DNA from: Sphingobacterium spiritivorum ATCC 33861
GTDB lineage: Bacteria; Bacteroidota; Bacteroidia; Sphingobacteriales; Sphingobacteriaceae
Direction: 5' to 3'
Assembly: GCF_000143765.1 (NCBI RefSeq)
Contig: NZ_GL379770.1
Span: 1,266,903-1,330,902 of the forward strand
Length of the DNA stretch: 64,000 nucleotides
Below the pieces are notes generated by a model that had not been told where the DNA came from, ran no database searches, and saw nothing but the letters and a program-made list of their open reading frames with translations. Positions within the stretch are counted from its first letter, which is position 1. The number at the start of each line of letters is the position of its first letter. This document shows positions 46,530-55,726 of this stretch, piece by piece. A program made the position numbers and the translations under genes.

Positions 46530-46535
46530 GGCTTA

Positions 46536-47450
46536 CTATTTTTGAATATTCTCCAGTAATTCCGACATGATAGTTAAATAACGACCGTCTCCTTCTCTGT
46601 AAGACATCGTTGATATAATGTACGGCTTAAGAACCCACACATATTTCTTTTCCTGTTTTAAGCGTGCCAGCTGCTGTGCTTCGATCTGATCATATTCAGA
46701 ACGTTTCAGCACCAGAAACTGAATACTGAAATAATCCCTGTGATAAGCTCCTTTTTCTGTGTCAAAGCCGGCTTCTGAAGACGGCTCAATCTTCAGCTGA
46801 ATAATTCTGTCATCAAACTTCCATAGATCGAAGCTCGTATTTTGAGTATCATAATCGTAGATATCGGAGCGAATCTTCTTTATCGTATCGACATAATGTT
46901 TGCTGTATTTCTTTACCTCATTGTAGGACAAGTAATTGACTTTTTCGGGAGGAGATGCATCATATTTATAATAATTCAACTCTTCATATGATCCCAGTTT
47001 ATCGTACAGATGAAAGATCAGGGAATCCAGTTCTTTTTTTGTTTCGATCTCACTGTATCCTATAAAAGAGATCAATTTATCGTTTTCATCTGTTTCCAAC
47101 TCGACCTGATCGAATACAAGTCCGTCATAGTGAGCCAGACTATCCGTTTTTAAACTTTTATAATAATATCTTTTACCGGGAACACTCTCATATACCAGAT
47201 TACCCTCTGTCATATTGACCTTCCATTCATAGTCCGCTTTCTGTTTGGTCGCTCCTGTATTCTCATTCACAGAGTCCAGTACCGGAGCAATCAGCTTTAC
47301 TGCATTTTCATTAAAGGTGAGCTGATTGACATCAAACATGGCTTGCCGGGATAAGATCTCGGGTTGTGGTTTTTCTGGACGAGCAGAAGAATTGGAATTC
47401 CCCTGACAGGCAACCAAGGTGTAAAGCAATGCAAAAAATATTCTTTTCAT
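46536..47450 (-). CDS. Lipoprotein of unknown function
   Basis: About 304 residues from MKRIFFALLYTLVACQGNSN (ATG 47450; an in-frame ATG at 47510 precedes the signal and is disfavoured). Lipobox LVAC followed by a Ser/Pro-rich linker. The mature part has a repeated strand-helix pattern (MTEGNLVYESVPGKRYYYKS, KKELDSLIFHLYDKLGSYEE), suggesting an alpha/beta domain. I recognise no family. Single gene. Confidence 0.7.
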   Translation of the reverse strand: MKRIFFALLYTLVACQGNSNSSARPEKPQPEILSRQAMFDVNQLTFNENAVKLIAPVLDSVNENTGATKQKADYEWKVNMTEGNLVYESVPGKRYYYKSLKTDSLAHYDGLVFDQVELETDENDKLISFIGYSEIETKKELDSLIFHLYDKLGSYEELNYYKYDASPPEKVNYLSYNEVKKYSKHYVDTIKKIRSDIYDYDTQNTSFDLWKFDDRIIQLKIEPSSEAGFDTEKGAYHRDYFSIQFLVLKRSEYDQIEAQQLARLKQEKKYVWVLKPYIISTMSYREGDGRYLTIMSELLENIQK

Positions 47451-47590
47451 AGATATGATCTTCAAACTGTAACAACTTAAGAACCGGCTGAGTATTGTAT
47501 TAAACCACAATATACAAAGTCAGTGTTTTAAAAACAACTGTTAATACCATAGCCAGATAAAGTAAAGAACAATATTGCGATATGTATGGC

Positions 47591-48106
47591 CTAAGGTTGT
47601 TCCCTTAACATATATACAGCGGGTAGGAGCAGACCTTCGTGCTCACCGCTGTTGTGCAACGTAATAAAGGCATTCCTTTCAAAATATTCTTTTAAAGAAT
47701 CTTCTACATATTCCGCAATCCAGATGCTGTCGTATGACCGGCAAAGTTCCAGACACTTTTGCAGTAACGAATCTTTCGCAGTGGTATTTGCATAAACTTT
47801 CAAAATGCCAAAATCTGCTATTCTGATCATACGTTTACGGGGGGCCATATCAGGCCTTATCCCTTTAGAGGTAATGCGGGCAAATCCTGCCGGCCGATCA
47901 TCTACGCTGACCATCAGCCATTGGTTAGACAAGCTATTGACCTCTTTCAATAGATGCTTTTCATTAAAATTAGCTGCTAAATAAGTTCTCAGTTGTTGTT
48001 CTTCAACAACCAATGAAAATTTTTCAGTGGAAATATCTTTCGCCAGCATTGAAAGTTTTTCAATATCCTGTTCTGTAGCAATTACGAATTTTGTAATTAT
48101 TTTCAT
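47591..48106 (-). CDS. GNAT family N-acetyltransferase-like protein
   Basis: 171 residues with the GNAT order: an N-terminal IATEQDIEKLSMLAKDIS, a central PAGFARITSKG strand, an acetyl-CoA-binding region around RIADFGILKVYANTTAKDSL (the Q/R-x-x-G-x-G loop is not clear) and a C-terminal IWIAEYVEDSLKEYFERNAF. It probably acetylates a small molecule or protein; the degenerate CoA loop leaves some doubt. The 88 bp upstream contain two CTGTAC-type sites shared with the neighbouring MocR gene, so this is a likely MocR target. Confidence 0.75.
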   Translation of the reverse strand: MKIITKFVIATEQDIEKLSMLAKDISTEKFSLVVEEQQLRTYLAANFNEKHLLKEVNSLSNQWLMVSVDDRPAGFARITSKGIRPDMAPRKRMIRIADFGILKVYANTTAKDSLLQKCLELCRSYDSIWIAEYVEDSLKEYFERNAFITLHNSGEHEGLLLPAVYMLREQP

Positions 48107-48156
48107 ACAATTCTTAATTTGTTAATAACACAAAATTACGTTTCAACTTAGGAGCT

Positions 48157-48192
48157 GAGCGGTACAGAACTGTAAAGAATGAGCAGTACAGA
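48157..48192. promoter_or_regulatory. Paired CTGTAC-type sites upstream of the GNAT gene
   Basis: GAGCGGTACAGA (48157-48168) and GAGCAGTACAGA (48181-48192) are direct repeats 24 bp apart, upstream of the minus-strand GNAT gene. Their core CGGTACAG equals the core of the sites upstream of the MocR-type gene read on its coding strand. Confidence 0.5.
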
Positions 48193-48194
48193 TA

Positions 48195-49601
48195 CTATCC
48201 GGCCAACTGGCCAGCGAGTCTGAGCGCTTCTATTCGTTGAGTGGTATAGTTATCTGAAAAAACTATTCTGAAGTAATTGGAAAATATCCCTGAAAATGAA
48301 AAAGTATACCCCGGGGTGAACCGTACTCCAATCTTATTACACTGTCGGTAAAAGCCCTCCATATTAATCTGGTCAGGCATTCTGACCCATAGATTGTATC
48401 CTCCTGAAGGTGTAAGCAGTGTAGTGTCCTTCGGAAAATTCTCTGATAAAAGCCGGACTGTAAGATGAGCATTTTTTGCCAGTTGCTTACGGAAGTGACG
48501 CAGGTGCCGGTCATAACTGTTTGTTTTCAATAAACGGTCTACGGTTTCCTGATAAACCGGAGATACACTGCTCCCCAATGAAAATCTGATCTGTTCAGCA
48601 CGTTCCATAAATCGTCCGGCAGATAGCCAGCCAAGTCTGATACCCGGAGCCAAAGTTTTGGAATATGAGGAATACGTCATCACAAGTCCGCTTTCATCAA
48701 ATGCTTTGACAGGAAGTGGCCTTTTATTAGTGAAGCTCAGATCTCCGTAAATGTCATTCTCTATTAAAGCGATGCCTTCATGTTGTATAATACGGAGCAG
48801 ATCTTTCTTTTTTTCGTCCGATAATAATATACCGGTTGGATTATGAAAATTTGGTGTGAGCAATACTGCTTTTATGGTATTTTTTTCGCATGCTTTTCGA
48901 AAAAAGTCTACATCGAATCCACTTTGAGTATCTGCCGGTATTTCTATTACTCTTAGGTGGAGTACCCTAATAATTTCCAGTACCGAAAAGACACAAGGGC
49001 TTTCTACCGCAATCACATCTCCTGCAGTGCATACTGAAGATAATGCAATATACAAAGACTGTAATGCTCCGTCTGTAATCAATAATTCTTCAGGAGGAAG
49101 TACAGTCTGATAGCCTGCGGCATATCCTGATATTGTTTTCCGGAGATCAGAAGACCCGTTAGCGGGATAATACCGTAATAAGCTGGCACCTTCTTCCCGG
49201 ATAACCTGTTGCATCGTGCGGAGTAATAGTTTTTGAGGCACTAATAAGTCTCCCGGTGCTGCGACATTAAACTCAGAAAGTTGACGGCCGGAGCGGAGAG
49301 AGGTAGTAAGGAGCAGATTATTTTTGAACAGAGGATCTCTAACTACAGGTTTTCGGCGGGAAGAAATTTTTTCTTGTTTTTTTTCGGTGGCTGTAGCTAC
49401 AAAATAACCGGATTTGGGAATGCTTATAACCAGGCCACGGATCATAAGATATTCATATCCGCTCTGTACCGTACTTATGCTGATCTGATATTTATCTTTT
49501 ACTTCACGAACCGAAGGAAGTTTATGTCCGGGCATATATATACCCTCACTGATATTCTTTTCTATAAAGGAGGTGAAGATTTCATATTTAAAAGATTTCA
49601 T
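48195..49601 (-). CDS. MocR-type regulator: GntR DNA-binding domain fused to an aminotransferase
   Basis: 468 residues. N-terminal winged helix-turn-helix of the GntR type (GHKLPSVREVKDKYQISIST, about residues 22-55) and a fold-type I aminotransferase-like domain (residues 90-465) with the PLP Lys in MTYSSYSKTLAPGIRLGWLS and GGYNLWVRMP. MocR proteins sense PLP or an amino compound and usually control a neighbouring enzyme. Direct repeats of a 13-bp site (core ACTGTACCGG) lie just upstream of its start and related sites lie in front of the GNAT gene. I predict autoregulation plus control of the GNAT. Confidence 0.92.
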   Translation of the reverse strand: MKSFKYEIFTSFIEKNISEGIYMPGHKLPSVREVKDKYQISISTVQSGYEYLMIRGLVISIPKSGYFVATATEKKQEKISSRRKPVVRDPLFKNNLLLTTSLRSGRQLSEFNVAAPGDLLVPQKLLLRTMQQVIREEGASLLRYYPANGSSDLRKTISGYAAGYQTVLPPEELLITDGALQSLYIALSSVCTAGDVIAVESPCVFSVLEIIRVLHLRVIEIPADTQSGFDVDFFRKACEKNTIKAVLLTPNFHNPTGILLSDEKKKDLLRIIQHEGIALIENDIYGDLSFTNKRPLPVKAFDESGLVMTYSSYSKTLAPGIRLGWLSAGRFMERAEQIRFSLGSSVSPVYQETVDRLLKTNSYDRHLRHFRKQLAKNAHLTVRLLSENFPKDTTLLTPSGGYNLWVRMPDQINMEGFYRQCNKIGVRFTPGYTFSFSGIFSNYFRIVFSDNYTTQRIEALRLAGQLAG

Positions 49602-49603
49602 AT

Positions 49604-49646
49604 AACTGTACCGGTTGATTTGTGAATATGGATTAACTGTACCGGT
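49604..49646. promoter_or_regulatory. Direct repeats upstream of the MocR-type gene
   Basis: AACTGTACCGGT occurs twice, at 49604-49615 and 49635-49646, 31 bp apart (about three helical turns), just upstream of the MocR start at 49601. Paired direct repeats are the known operator form for MocR regulators. Confidence 0.6.
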
Positions 49647-49794
49647 AAATTTGAGAAATTAAAATCACAATATCTTGTATCGTTCAGACATAATTTTTAA
49701 AATCAAGGCCATATATGTGGCTCCATATACAAAACAGCTTGTATGGAGAAGCACTCTCTAACGTATAAAATTACCTGATTTCAGGAAAGCGATG

Positions 49795-50487
49795 CTATTC
49801 ATTGATAATCAGTTTAAATCCTATTCCTCTGATATTGACAATCTTTATATCCGGATCTTTGCTCAGCATTCTTCTTAATTTGGTAATATATACATCCATA
49901 CTTCGCGACAGCAGATAGCTGTCATCACCCCATATATATTTTAGCGCCACACCTCTGTCCAGCACCCCGTTTTTATTCTCAATCAGCATTTTCAGCAACA
50001 TAGCCTCTTTGAAGGTGAGATCCTGCTTAATCGGACCATAATGGAGAGACAAACCTTCAAAATTAAAATTATACTTACCGACGGACATTTCCGTATTAGC
50101 AGAAAGCTCCTTTGCCGGAGCGGATCTTTTCACCTGAGATTTGATACGGACGATAAGCTCTTCCATACTGAAAGGCTTTTTGAGATAGTCATTTGCTCCA
50201 AGCTCAAACCCTTCTACAATATCCGCTGTAGAAGATTTGGCTGTAAGAAACAGAATCGGTATATCATTATCTATTTTTCGTATTTCCTTTGCTAACGTAA
50301 ATCCATCCTGTACAGGCATCATGACATCGAAAATACAGATATCAGGACGCTGTGCACGAAAAGAAGAAAAGGCTTTGAGTCCGTCAGTTACCCATGTAAC
50401 TGTAAAGCCCCTGCTTTCCAGCGCTTCCTTAATAATCTTTCCCATTAGGACTTCATCTTCAGCTAAAAGGATATGGATGTGTTGCAT
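49795..50487 (-). CDS. Response regulator, OmpR/PhoB family
   Basis: 230 residues. Receiver domain with the acidic pocket (LLAED, E10/D11), phosphoacceptor Asp54 in CIFDVMMPVQDG, Thr in ILFLTAK and Lys104 in DYLKKPFS; C-terminal winged helix with FKEAMLLKMLIENKNGVLDR and MDVYITKLRRMLSKDPDIKI. It lies 1 bp after the sensor kinase gene and both are divergent from the GLPGLI/barrel pair. The intergenic TTAAC array matches the 10-bp-phased direct-repeat sites bound by this family. Confidence 0.95.
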   Translation of the reverse strand: MQHIHILLAEDEVLMGKIIKEALESRGFTVTWVTDGLKAFSSFRAQRPDICIFDVMMPVQDGFTLAKEIRKIDNDIPILFLTAKSSTADIVEGFELGANDYLKKPFSMEELIVRIKSQVKRSAPAKELSANTEMSVGKYNFNFEGLSLHYGPIKQDLTFKEAMLLKMLIENKNGVLDRGVALKYIWGDDSYLLSRSMDVYITKLRRMLSKDPDIKIVNIRGIGFKLIINE

Positions 50488-50488
50488 G

Positions 50489-51934
50489 TTACTTATTGTT
50501 AGGTATTAGAGGGATCTCGATAGTGAAAGTTGTGCCTTTTGACACTTCACTGTGTACTTTGATGGATCCGTTGTGTAAATGGATTATTTTTTGGACATAA
50601 CTTAGTCCCAGACCGAAGCCCTGCGCATTGTGGACATTACCGGTAGGAACCCTGAAAAAGTTTTCAAATATTTTGTTGAGATATACCTTCGATATTCCTA
50701 TTCCGTTGTCCCGGAAGATCATATAAAGATTTTTATCGTCATTGTATAACCGTATCAAAATATGTGGATTCTCTTCTGCTTTTCTGTATTTAATACTGTT
50801 ATCTAGCAAATTAAAGAGTAGATTACCAAAATGTACCTTATCCGCCGTTATCAGATCGACTGTGCTGTCATTCTGAATGTCCAGAATCCCGTTAAACTCA
50901 GTCAGCACAGGTTTGCTTTGATTATGGAATGTTGTCAGCAATTCGCTCAGAGAAAACTCTTCTAATTTTATAACAAACGGCTTTTCGTGAGAGAGTTTCA
51001 GTACCCGTTCTATCATCGATGAGGTGCGGTGCAGCTCGTTAAGACAGATCCCGAGATATTCATCCAGTTTCTCCGGATCATCCTTTATTCCAAAATAGCG
51101 TATAGACTGAATCGCCAGCGATACGGTAGAGATTGGAGTTTTGAACTCATGCGTCATATTAGAAATAAAATCATTCTTGATCTCCGACATCCTTTTTTCC
51201 TCCCTCAACTGCTTGATAAGATAGATAAGACCATACATAATAAACAGGACAATCAGCAGGGAGATTAAAAGTGTCCAGAAGATGCTTTTCAACGGGCCTA
51301 ACATATCATCTTCTACATGTACGGTAGCGATCACATTCAGGTCGATGGCTTTACCCTGTACAGCAATAAAGTTGTATTTCTGAAACAGAAGGGTGTCTTT
51401 TGTATACCAGATCCGGGGTTGCTGAACAGATTTCAGAGAGAGTTGATATGGATTTGTTATCTGATTGGCCTGAAAATGTTTTTTTATAACCTCACTGATT
51501 GCCTTTTCGGTAACGACCAGTCGTTCTTTGTGCATGATTTCGGGTTTATGTACCGAAACTTTGGAAGATGCCTGGAGCGTATCTGAAGAGGATTTTTCTA
51601 ACGTATCAATAGTCGTATTGATATTAAAAGTTACTGTCTTTTTTCCTTTTTTGGTTTGGATGGAATCGTCCGAATAGATCTGTGTCAGACTCTGGATTGT
51701 TTTAGCAAGCTGCCGGGCGGCAATACTGTCTTTTTTCTCTATTTTATACAGCTTACTCATGCTGATTAAACTGTACTGATCAAGACTCTCCAGTACTACA
51801 CGTCGGATGTTAGCCTGATTTTTTTCTCTGTTCAATTTAAAGTCACTGTACAACCAGTAACTCTGAAGTATCAGCATAGCTACGGTACTTATGGCGAGCA
51901 GATAAATAATGACTTTAAATTTTCTTTTTTCCAT
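50489..51934 (-). CDS. Membrane sensor histidine kinase
   Basis: 481 residues. Two membrane helices, about residues 8-30 and 216-240 (FWTLLISLLIVLFIMYGLIY), flank a periplasmic sensor part of about 185 residues; His262 in ISNMTHEFKTPISTVSLAIQ is the phosphorylated residue; N-box LLFNLLDNSIKYR; G-boxes DNGIGISKVYLNKIF and GFGLGLSYV. It phosphorylates the following response regulator. The periplasmic domain is not recognisable as a named sensor, so the stimulus is unknown. Confidence 0.95.
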   Translation of the reverse strand: MEKRKFKVIIYLLAISTVAMLILQSYWLYSDFKLNREKNQANIRRVVLESLDQYSLISMSKLYKIEKKDSIAARQLAKTIQSLTQIYSDDSIQTKKGKKTVTFNINTTIDTLEKSSSDTLQASSKVSVHKPEIMHKERLVVTEKAISEVIKKHFQANQITNPYQLSLKSVQQPRIWYTKDTLLFQKYNFIAVQGKAIDLNVIATVHVEDDMLGPLKSIFWTLLISLLIVLFIMYGLIYLIKQLREEKRMSEIKNDFISNMTHEFKTPISTVSLAIQSIRYFGIKDDPEKLDEYLGICLNELHRTSSMIERVLKLSHEKPFVIKLEEFSLSELLTTFHNQSKPVLTEFNGILDIQNDSTVDLITADKVHFGNLLFNLLDNSIKYRKAEENPHILIRLYNDDKNLYMIFRDNGIGISKVYLNKIFENFFRVPTGNVHNAQGFGLGLSYVQKIIHLHNGSIKVHSEVSKGTTFTIEIPLIPNNK

Positions 51935-51981
51935 CGACTTTTGTTTTCCACTGACGTCAAATCAGAATTTTTCCTTCCTTT

Positions 51982-52045
51982 TTAACACTACTTCACAGTC
52001 GTTAACACTTGTTAACAAACTGGCTATCCGTTAACGCTAATTAAC
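51982..52045. promoter_or_regulatory. Phased TTAAC box array between the two-component genes and GLPGLI
   Basis: TTAAC occurs at 51982, 52002, 52012, 52031 and 52041, and the one-mismatch form TTCAC at 51992. The first four are exactly 10 bp apart, the last two are 10 bp apart, with 19 bp in between. Such TTAAC-N5-TTAAC direct repeats are the expected form for OmpR-type response regulators, here probably the product of the adjacent gene. Confidence 0.7.
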
Positions 52046-52111
52046 AAATAATAATCAGTATATCAGCAGTTGAAGACCCATTTTTGTGAGCACAAAATAA
52101 ATATATTTTAT

Positions 52112-52957
52112 ATGAAAACGAATTTAATTACCCAAAGTATCTGCCTGAGTTTTCTTTTTTTTATTGCATTCACAACGAAGGCCTCAGCACAGGAATATAT
52201 GGACGCATATATCAGATATGCAGTGACACATATTGCAGATTCCACACGAAAAGACAGCCCTGTCAAACAAGATATGTATGTCTATGTATCTCCTAATTAT
52301 TCCTACTATTCGAAAATGAAACCGGAGGCTTTTGCTCCAAATCAGATGACATTTTCGTATGACAATATTCCATCAGATGCTGTAGACAGCTATTTGTATA
52401 ACAAAGCATTGCAGCAATATTTTAAAATGGAATTTGTGGGTAATCTTTTTAGAGTTCAGGCGAATAAGAAAACAATTGACTGGGATATAAAAGATGAAGA
52501 AAAAGAGATAGGTGGCTATCAATGCATCAAAGCTATTGGTACATTCGGCGGACGCACCTATGAAGCATGGTACACTCCGGAACTGCCCTATGCCTACGGA
52601 CCATGGAAACTGGATGGTCTTCCGGGACTTATTCTGGAAGCCAGAGATCTGAATAGTGATATCATATTTGCCTATTCAGGCTTCAACAAGATGTCCGAGA
52701 AGTTTGACTTTGCTAAATTATTGGAATTGGATGAAACTTCTCCTGAGAAGATTGCCAAAGCAAAAAAAGCAATGGAAGCAGATATGCTGGCATCTGTCCT
52801 CGCATCAGTACCTGCAGGAAGCAATGTGACATTCAAGGGAGAGGATGGCAAGGAGATATCCAAAGAAGAAGCCGAAATGCTGATCCAGCAGCATAAAAAG
52901 AAACAAGCTAAAGAAAAATCTTTCGAACTCAATAACCCTGTTGAAATCAATAGATAA
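52112..52957 (+). CDS. GLPGLI family protein
   Basis: About 281 residues from MKTNLITQSICLSFLFFIAF, a signal peptide ending near KASAQE (an ATG at 52070 is disfavoured). The defining motif is in YGPWKLDGLPGLILEARDLN, with the preceding YEAWYTPELPYA also typical. The Bacteroidota GLPGLI family has no established function; members are exported and often paired with carboxypeptidase-regulatory/beta-barrel proteins, as here. The stop and next start share a base (TAATG). Likely under control of the divergent two-component system. Confidence 0.92.
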   Translation: MKTNLITQSICLSFLFFIAFTTKASAQEYMDAYIRYAVTHIADSTRKDSPVKQDMYVYVSPNYSYYSKMKPEAFAPNQMTFSYDNIPSDAVDSYLYNKALQQYFKMEFVGNLFRVQANKKTIDWDIKDEEKEIGGYQCIKAIGTFGGRTYEAWYTPELPYAYGPWKLDGLPGLILEARDLNSDIIFAYSGFNKMSEKFDFAKLLELDETSPEKIAKAKKAMEADMLASVLASVPAGSNVTFKGEDGKEISKEEAEMLIQQHKKKQAKEKSFELNNPVEINR

Positions 52958-55599
52958 TGAGAGGCATTATTCTGATGATCCTAAGCCTTCTGGTAATGCA
53001 CCAGAAGGTCCATTCTCAACAATATGCGGAGGGAAATATACGCAACAGTACAGATGCCATGATTCCTTATGTTACTGTCTCGCTGCTGGATGCTAATCAC
53101 AAAGTCATCAAGTCAATGCGGGCAGATAATAAAGGGTATTTTAAAATAGAGATTGCAAAAGAACTGAACCGTGACAGTTTGCTCCTGGAATTTGAACATA
53201 TTGCCTACGTTACACAGCAGATCGCATTGTCATCACGTTCTGTAGCATATGCAGTCAAACTGGCTGATAAGCCAATCTCACTGGACGAAGTACAGGTGAA
53301 GAGCAAACCGCGGATCCGGCAGAACGGAGATACCACGAGTTATAAAATGGGGTCTTTTACTTCTGCAGAAGACCGGAATATAGGCGATGCTATCCGCAGA
53401 ATGCCCGGTATGGAGGTGGATGATGCCGGAGTGATCAAATACAATGGCACGAAAGTATCCAATATGTATATTGACGGAGATGATCTTTTGAATGAGGGTT
53501 ATGGAATAGGGACACGTACCATAAAACCTGAAATGATTGAAGATCTGGAAGTCATACAGGGACATGAGCATCGGAAAGTCAAACAGGGACTGTCTAAATC
53601 CGATCAGGTTGCTATCAACCTGAAAGTAAAAGAAGATGCCAAACTCAAATGGTCAGGCCAGGCGAGGGTGGGAGCCGGATTACCTTATGGAGTAGAGACC
53701 GATAATAATGCAATGACATTCAATAAAAAATTTAAAACATTGAATAACCTGCAGGGAAATACTGTAGGAGATGATATGTCAAAGGAAGTCACAGCAACAC
53801 ATTCCTTTGATCTGACCTCCGCTACTTCTGCAGGTAGTCCTGATATACCGCTTAACAGATATAACAAAAACCACTCGTTGGCTATCAATCTGAATAACTT
53901 GTATAACCTGAACAAAACCTGGCAACTGAAGAATAATGTCAATCTGTGGGGAGATCGGGTAAACAGGCAGAGCAGTATTCTGCAGAATTACAGGATTGAC
54001 GATCAGCTGATCAGTTACGATGATCGTATAGAGACGAAGTCCAGAGCTATGTACGGAAATATAAGCCTGGGGCTGGAGTCGAATACAGATAATTATTTTT
54101 TCAAAAACCAATTCGCCTTCAAAGCCGGAAGTTTAAAGGATAACTCCTTTATAACGAATAACAACAATGATTTTTTGCAACAGGATCGTGATCAGTCCTA
54201 CCGGTTCAGTAATAGTCTGGAATATATGCCTAAGCTCCGGAATAAAAATATACTGACCGTGTACAGTAATATAAACGCAGGTGGTCATAAGGAAAATCTT
54301 AGCATTTCACCTGGAATAATGAAGGATATTCTGAATGCCGATAATCCCTATAAAGAGGTAAGGCAGCAGGTAAAAACGCCTGAGCTGTCCTTCAATGCGG
54401 GAGCAAGCTACACTTTGCCCGGACGGATCGTGAATCAGGAGTATAAGGCAAATTATCAATATAGAGATATACGACTGGAATCGGATCTGCGACTGGCAGA
54501 TTTGGATGATCAGGTCAGACCTGTCTATGGATTTGTGGATAATGCTTTCAGATGGAAAGAACATGTTGTTGAATTTTCAGGTACATGGGATGCAAAATTC
54601 AAAAAATCTGAATTACAGGTGCGACTACCGGCGCAGTATGGACGATGGAATCTGGCAGACGGAAATTTTGATTTTCGTGATGTGGAGAACCGTGTTTTCT
54701 TTAATCCCATAGCTTCTTTTAAACAATATGTATATAACAAGGATTACATCAACCTGTCCTATGCACTCAGAAATGTCACAGGTGCAATAGATAACATATA
54801 CAAAGGGAAAATTTTGGTCAATTTCAGAGACCTGATTGCCAATGATGCACGTTTTGATGTACGCAAACAGCAGAATATGGTGTTGGATTACAGCTTTCAG
54901 CGTCCTTTGGAGCTGCTTTATATGAATGCCTCACTTTCTTATTCACAGATGAATGCCAACAATATAGTTTCGCGGAATCTGACAGCATCAGGAATACAAT
55001 CTGTTTTTATTCCGCTTAAAAATAAGATGAATACGCTGAATTCCAGCTTTGGTGTGAGTAAGTACTTTTCAGACCTCAAGACCTCTGCTTCACTGAAATC
55101 TGCTTATAACATTACGCATTACAATCAGCTATTGAATGAGCAGTTGCTGCCTTATAAGAATGCTGAGCTGATTGTTGAGCCAACTGTCGAATTTAAAGGT
55201 ATTCAGGGAGTAACCTTAAGTTACAAAAGTATATGGACTATGTCCGGAAATACCGTCGACCAGAAACTGGCTACAACCTCAGCTTTTGACTCAAAAAACC
55301 AATTATGGGTCAACAATCTGAGTATGATGTACGTGCCTTTCTTTAATTTCTTTGTAAAAGGAAGTGTAGCGCACCGGAAATTGGAACAGACTAATCTGAA
55401 AAGTATTCAGAATACTTTTCTGGATATGAATATCAGGTATAAGGTTCCGAAATGGAAAATGGAATTTGAGCTGGAGATGCGAAACCTGACCAATATCAAA
55501 ATGTATGAGTCTTATGCAATCAGTGCTGTGCAGGAAAGTATTTCGAGATATCCGCTCAACGGGAGACTTTCTTTATTCAGAATGAGTTATCTGTTCTGA
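52957..55599 (+). CDS. Outer-membrane beta-barrel protein with carboxypeptidase-like regulatory domain
   Basis: 880 residues: signal peptide (MRGIILMILSLLVMHQKVHS), a carboxypeptidase-D-regulatory-like domain about residues 22-105, then a TonB-dependent-receptor-like plug (DTTSYKMGSFTSAEDRNIGD, AIRRMPGMEVDDAGVIKYNG) and a barrel ending RLSLFRMSYLF. It lacks an STN domain, so it is not a sigma-signalling receptor. It is translationally coupled to the GLPGLI gene; the pair probably forms an outer-membrane complex. Substrate unknown. Confidence 0.9.
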   Translation: MRGIILMILSLLVMHQKVHSQQYAEGNIRNSTDAMIPYVTVSLLDANHKVIKSMRADNKGYFKIEIAKELNRDSLLLEFEHIAYVTQQIALSSRSVAYAVKLADKPISLDEVQVKSKPRIRQNGDTTSYKMGSFTSAEDRNIGDAIRRMPGMEVDDAGVIKYNGTKVSNMYIDGDDLLNEGYGIGTRTIKPEMIEDLEVIQGHEHRKVKQGLSKSDQVAINLKVKEDAKLKWSGQARVGAGLPYGVETDNNAMTFNKKFKTLNNLQGNTVGDDMSKEVTATHSFDLTSATSAGSPDIPLNRYNKNHSLAINLNNLYNLNKTWQLKNNVNLWGDRVNRQSSILQNYRIDDQLISYDDRIETKSRAMYGNISLGLESNTDNYFFKNQFAFKAGSLKDNSFITNNNNDFLQQDRDQSYRFSNSLEYMPKLRNKNILTVYSNINAGGHKENLSISPGIMKDILNADNPYKEVRQQVKTPELSFNAGASYTLPGRIVNQEYKANYQYRDIRLESDLRLADLDDQVRPVYGFVDNAFRWKEHVVEFSGTWDAKFKKSELQVRLPAQYGRWNLADGNFDFRDVENRVFFNPIASFKQYVYNKDYINLSYALRNVTGAIDNIYKGKILVNFRDLIANDARFDVRKQQNMVLDYSFQRPLELLYMNASLSYSQMNANNIVSRNLTASGIQSVFIPLKNKMNTLNSSFGVSKYFSDLKTSASLKSAYNITHYNQLLNEQLLPYKNAELIVEPTVEFKGIQGVTLSYKSIWTMSGNTVDQKLATTSAFDSKNQLWVNNLSMMYVPFFNFFVKGSVAHRKLEQTNLKSIQNTFLDMNIRYKVPKWKMEFELEMRNLTNIKMYESYAISAVQESISRYPLNGRLSLFRMSYLF

Positions 55600-55670
55600 T
55601 CTGAATAGAGAAATGTAGTAAAAAATAGGTTGTAGCAAAAATAATATCAGTTTTGGAAGCGAAGATTGAA

Positions 55671-55719
55671 ACTGACGGATCGTAATTTTCCTGATTTCAG
55701 GAGCGTACGATCCGTCAGT
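55671..55719. terminator. Nested hairpin between convergent genes
   Basis: Perfect 14-bp arms (55671-55684 and 55706-55719) enclose a 21-nt loop that itself contains a hairpin (TCCTGA-TT-TCAGGA, 55689-55702). It lies between the barrel gene stop (55599) and the EamA gene stop (55727), suiting a bidirectional terminator. Confidence 0.65.
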
Positions 55720-55726
55720 GATCATG

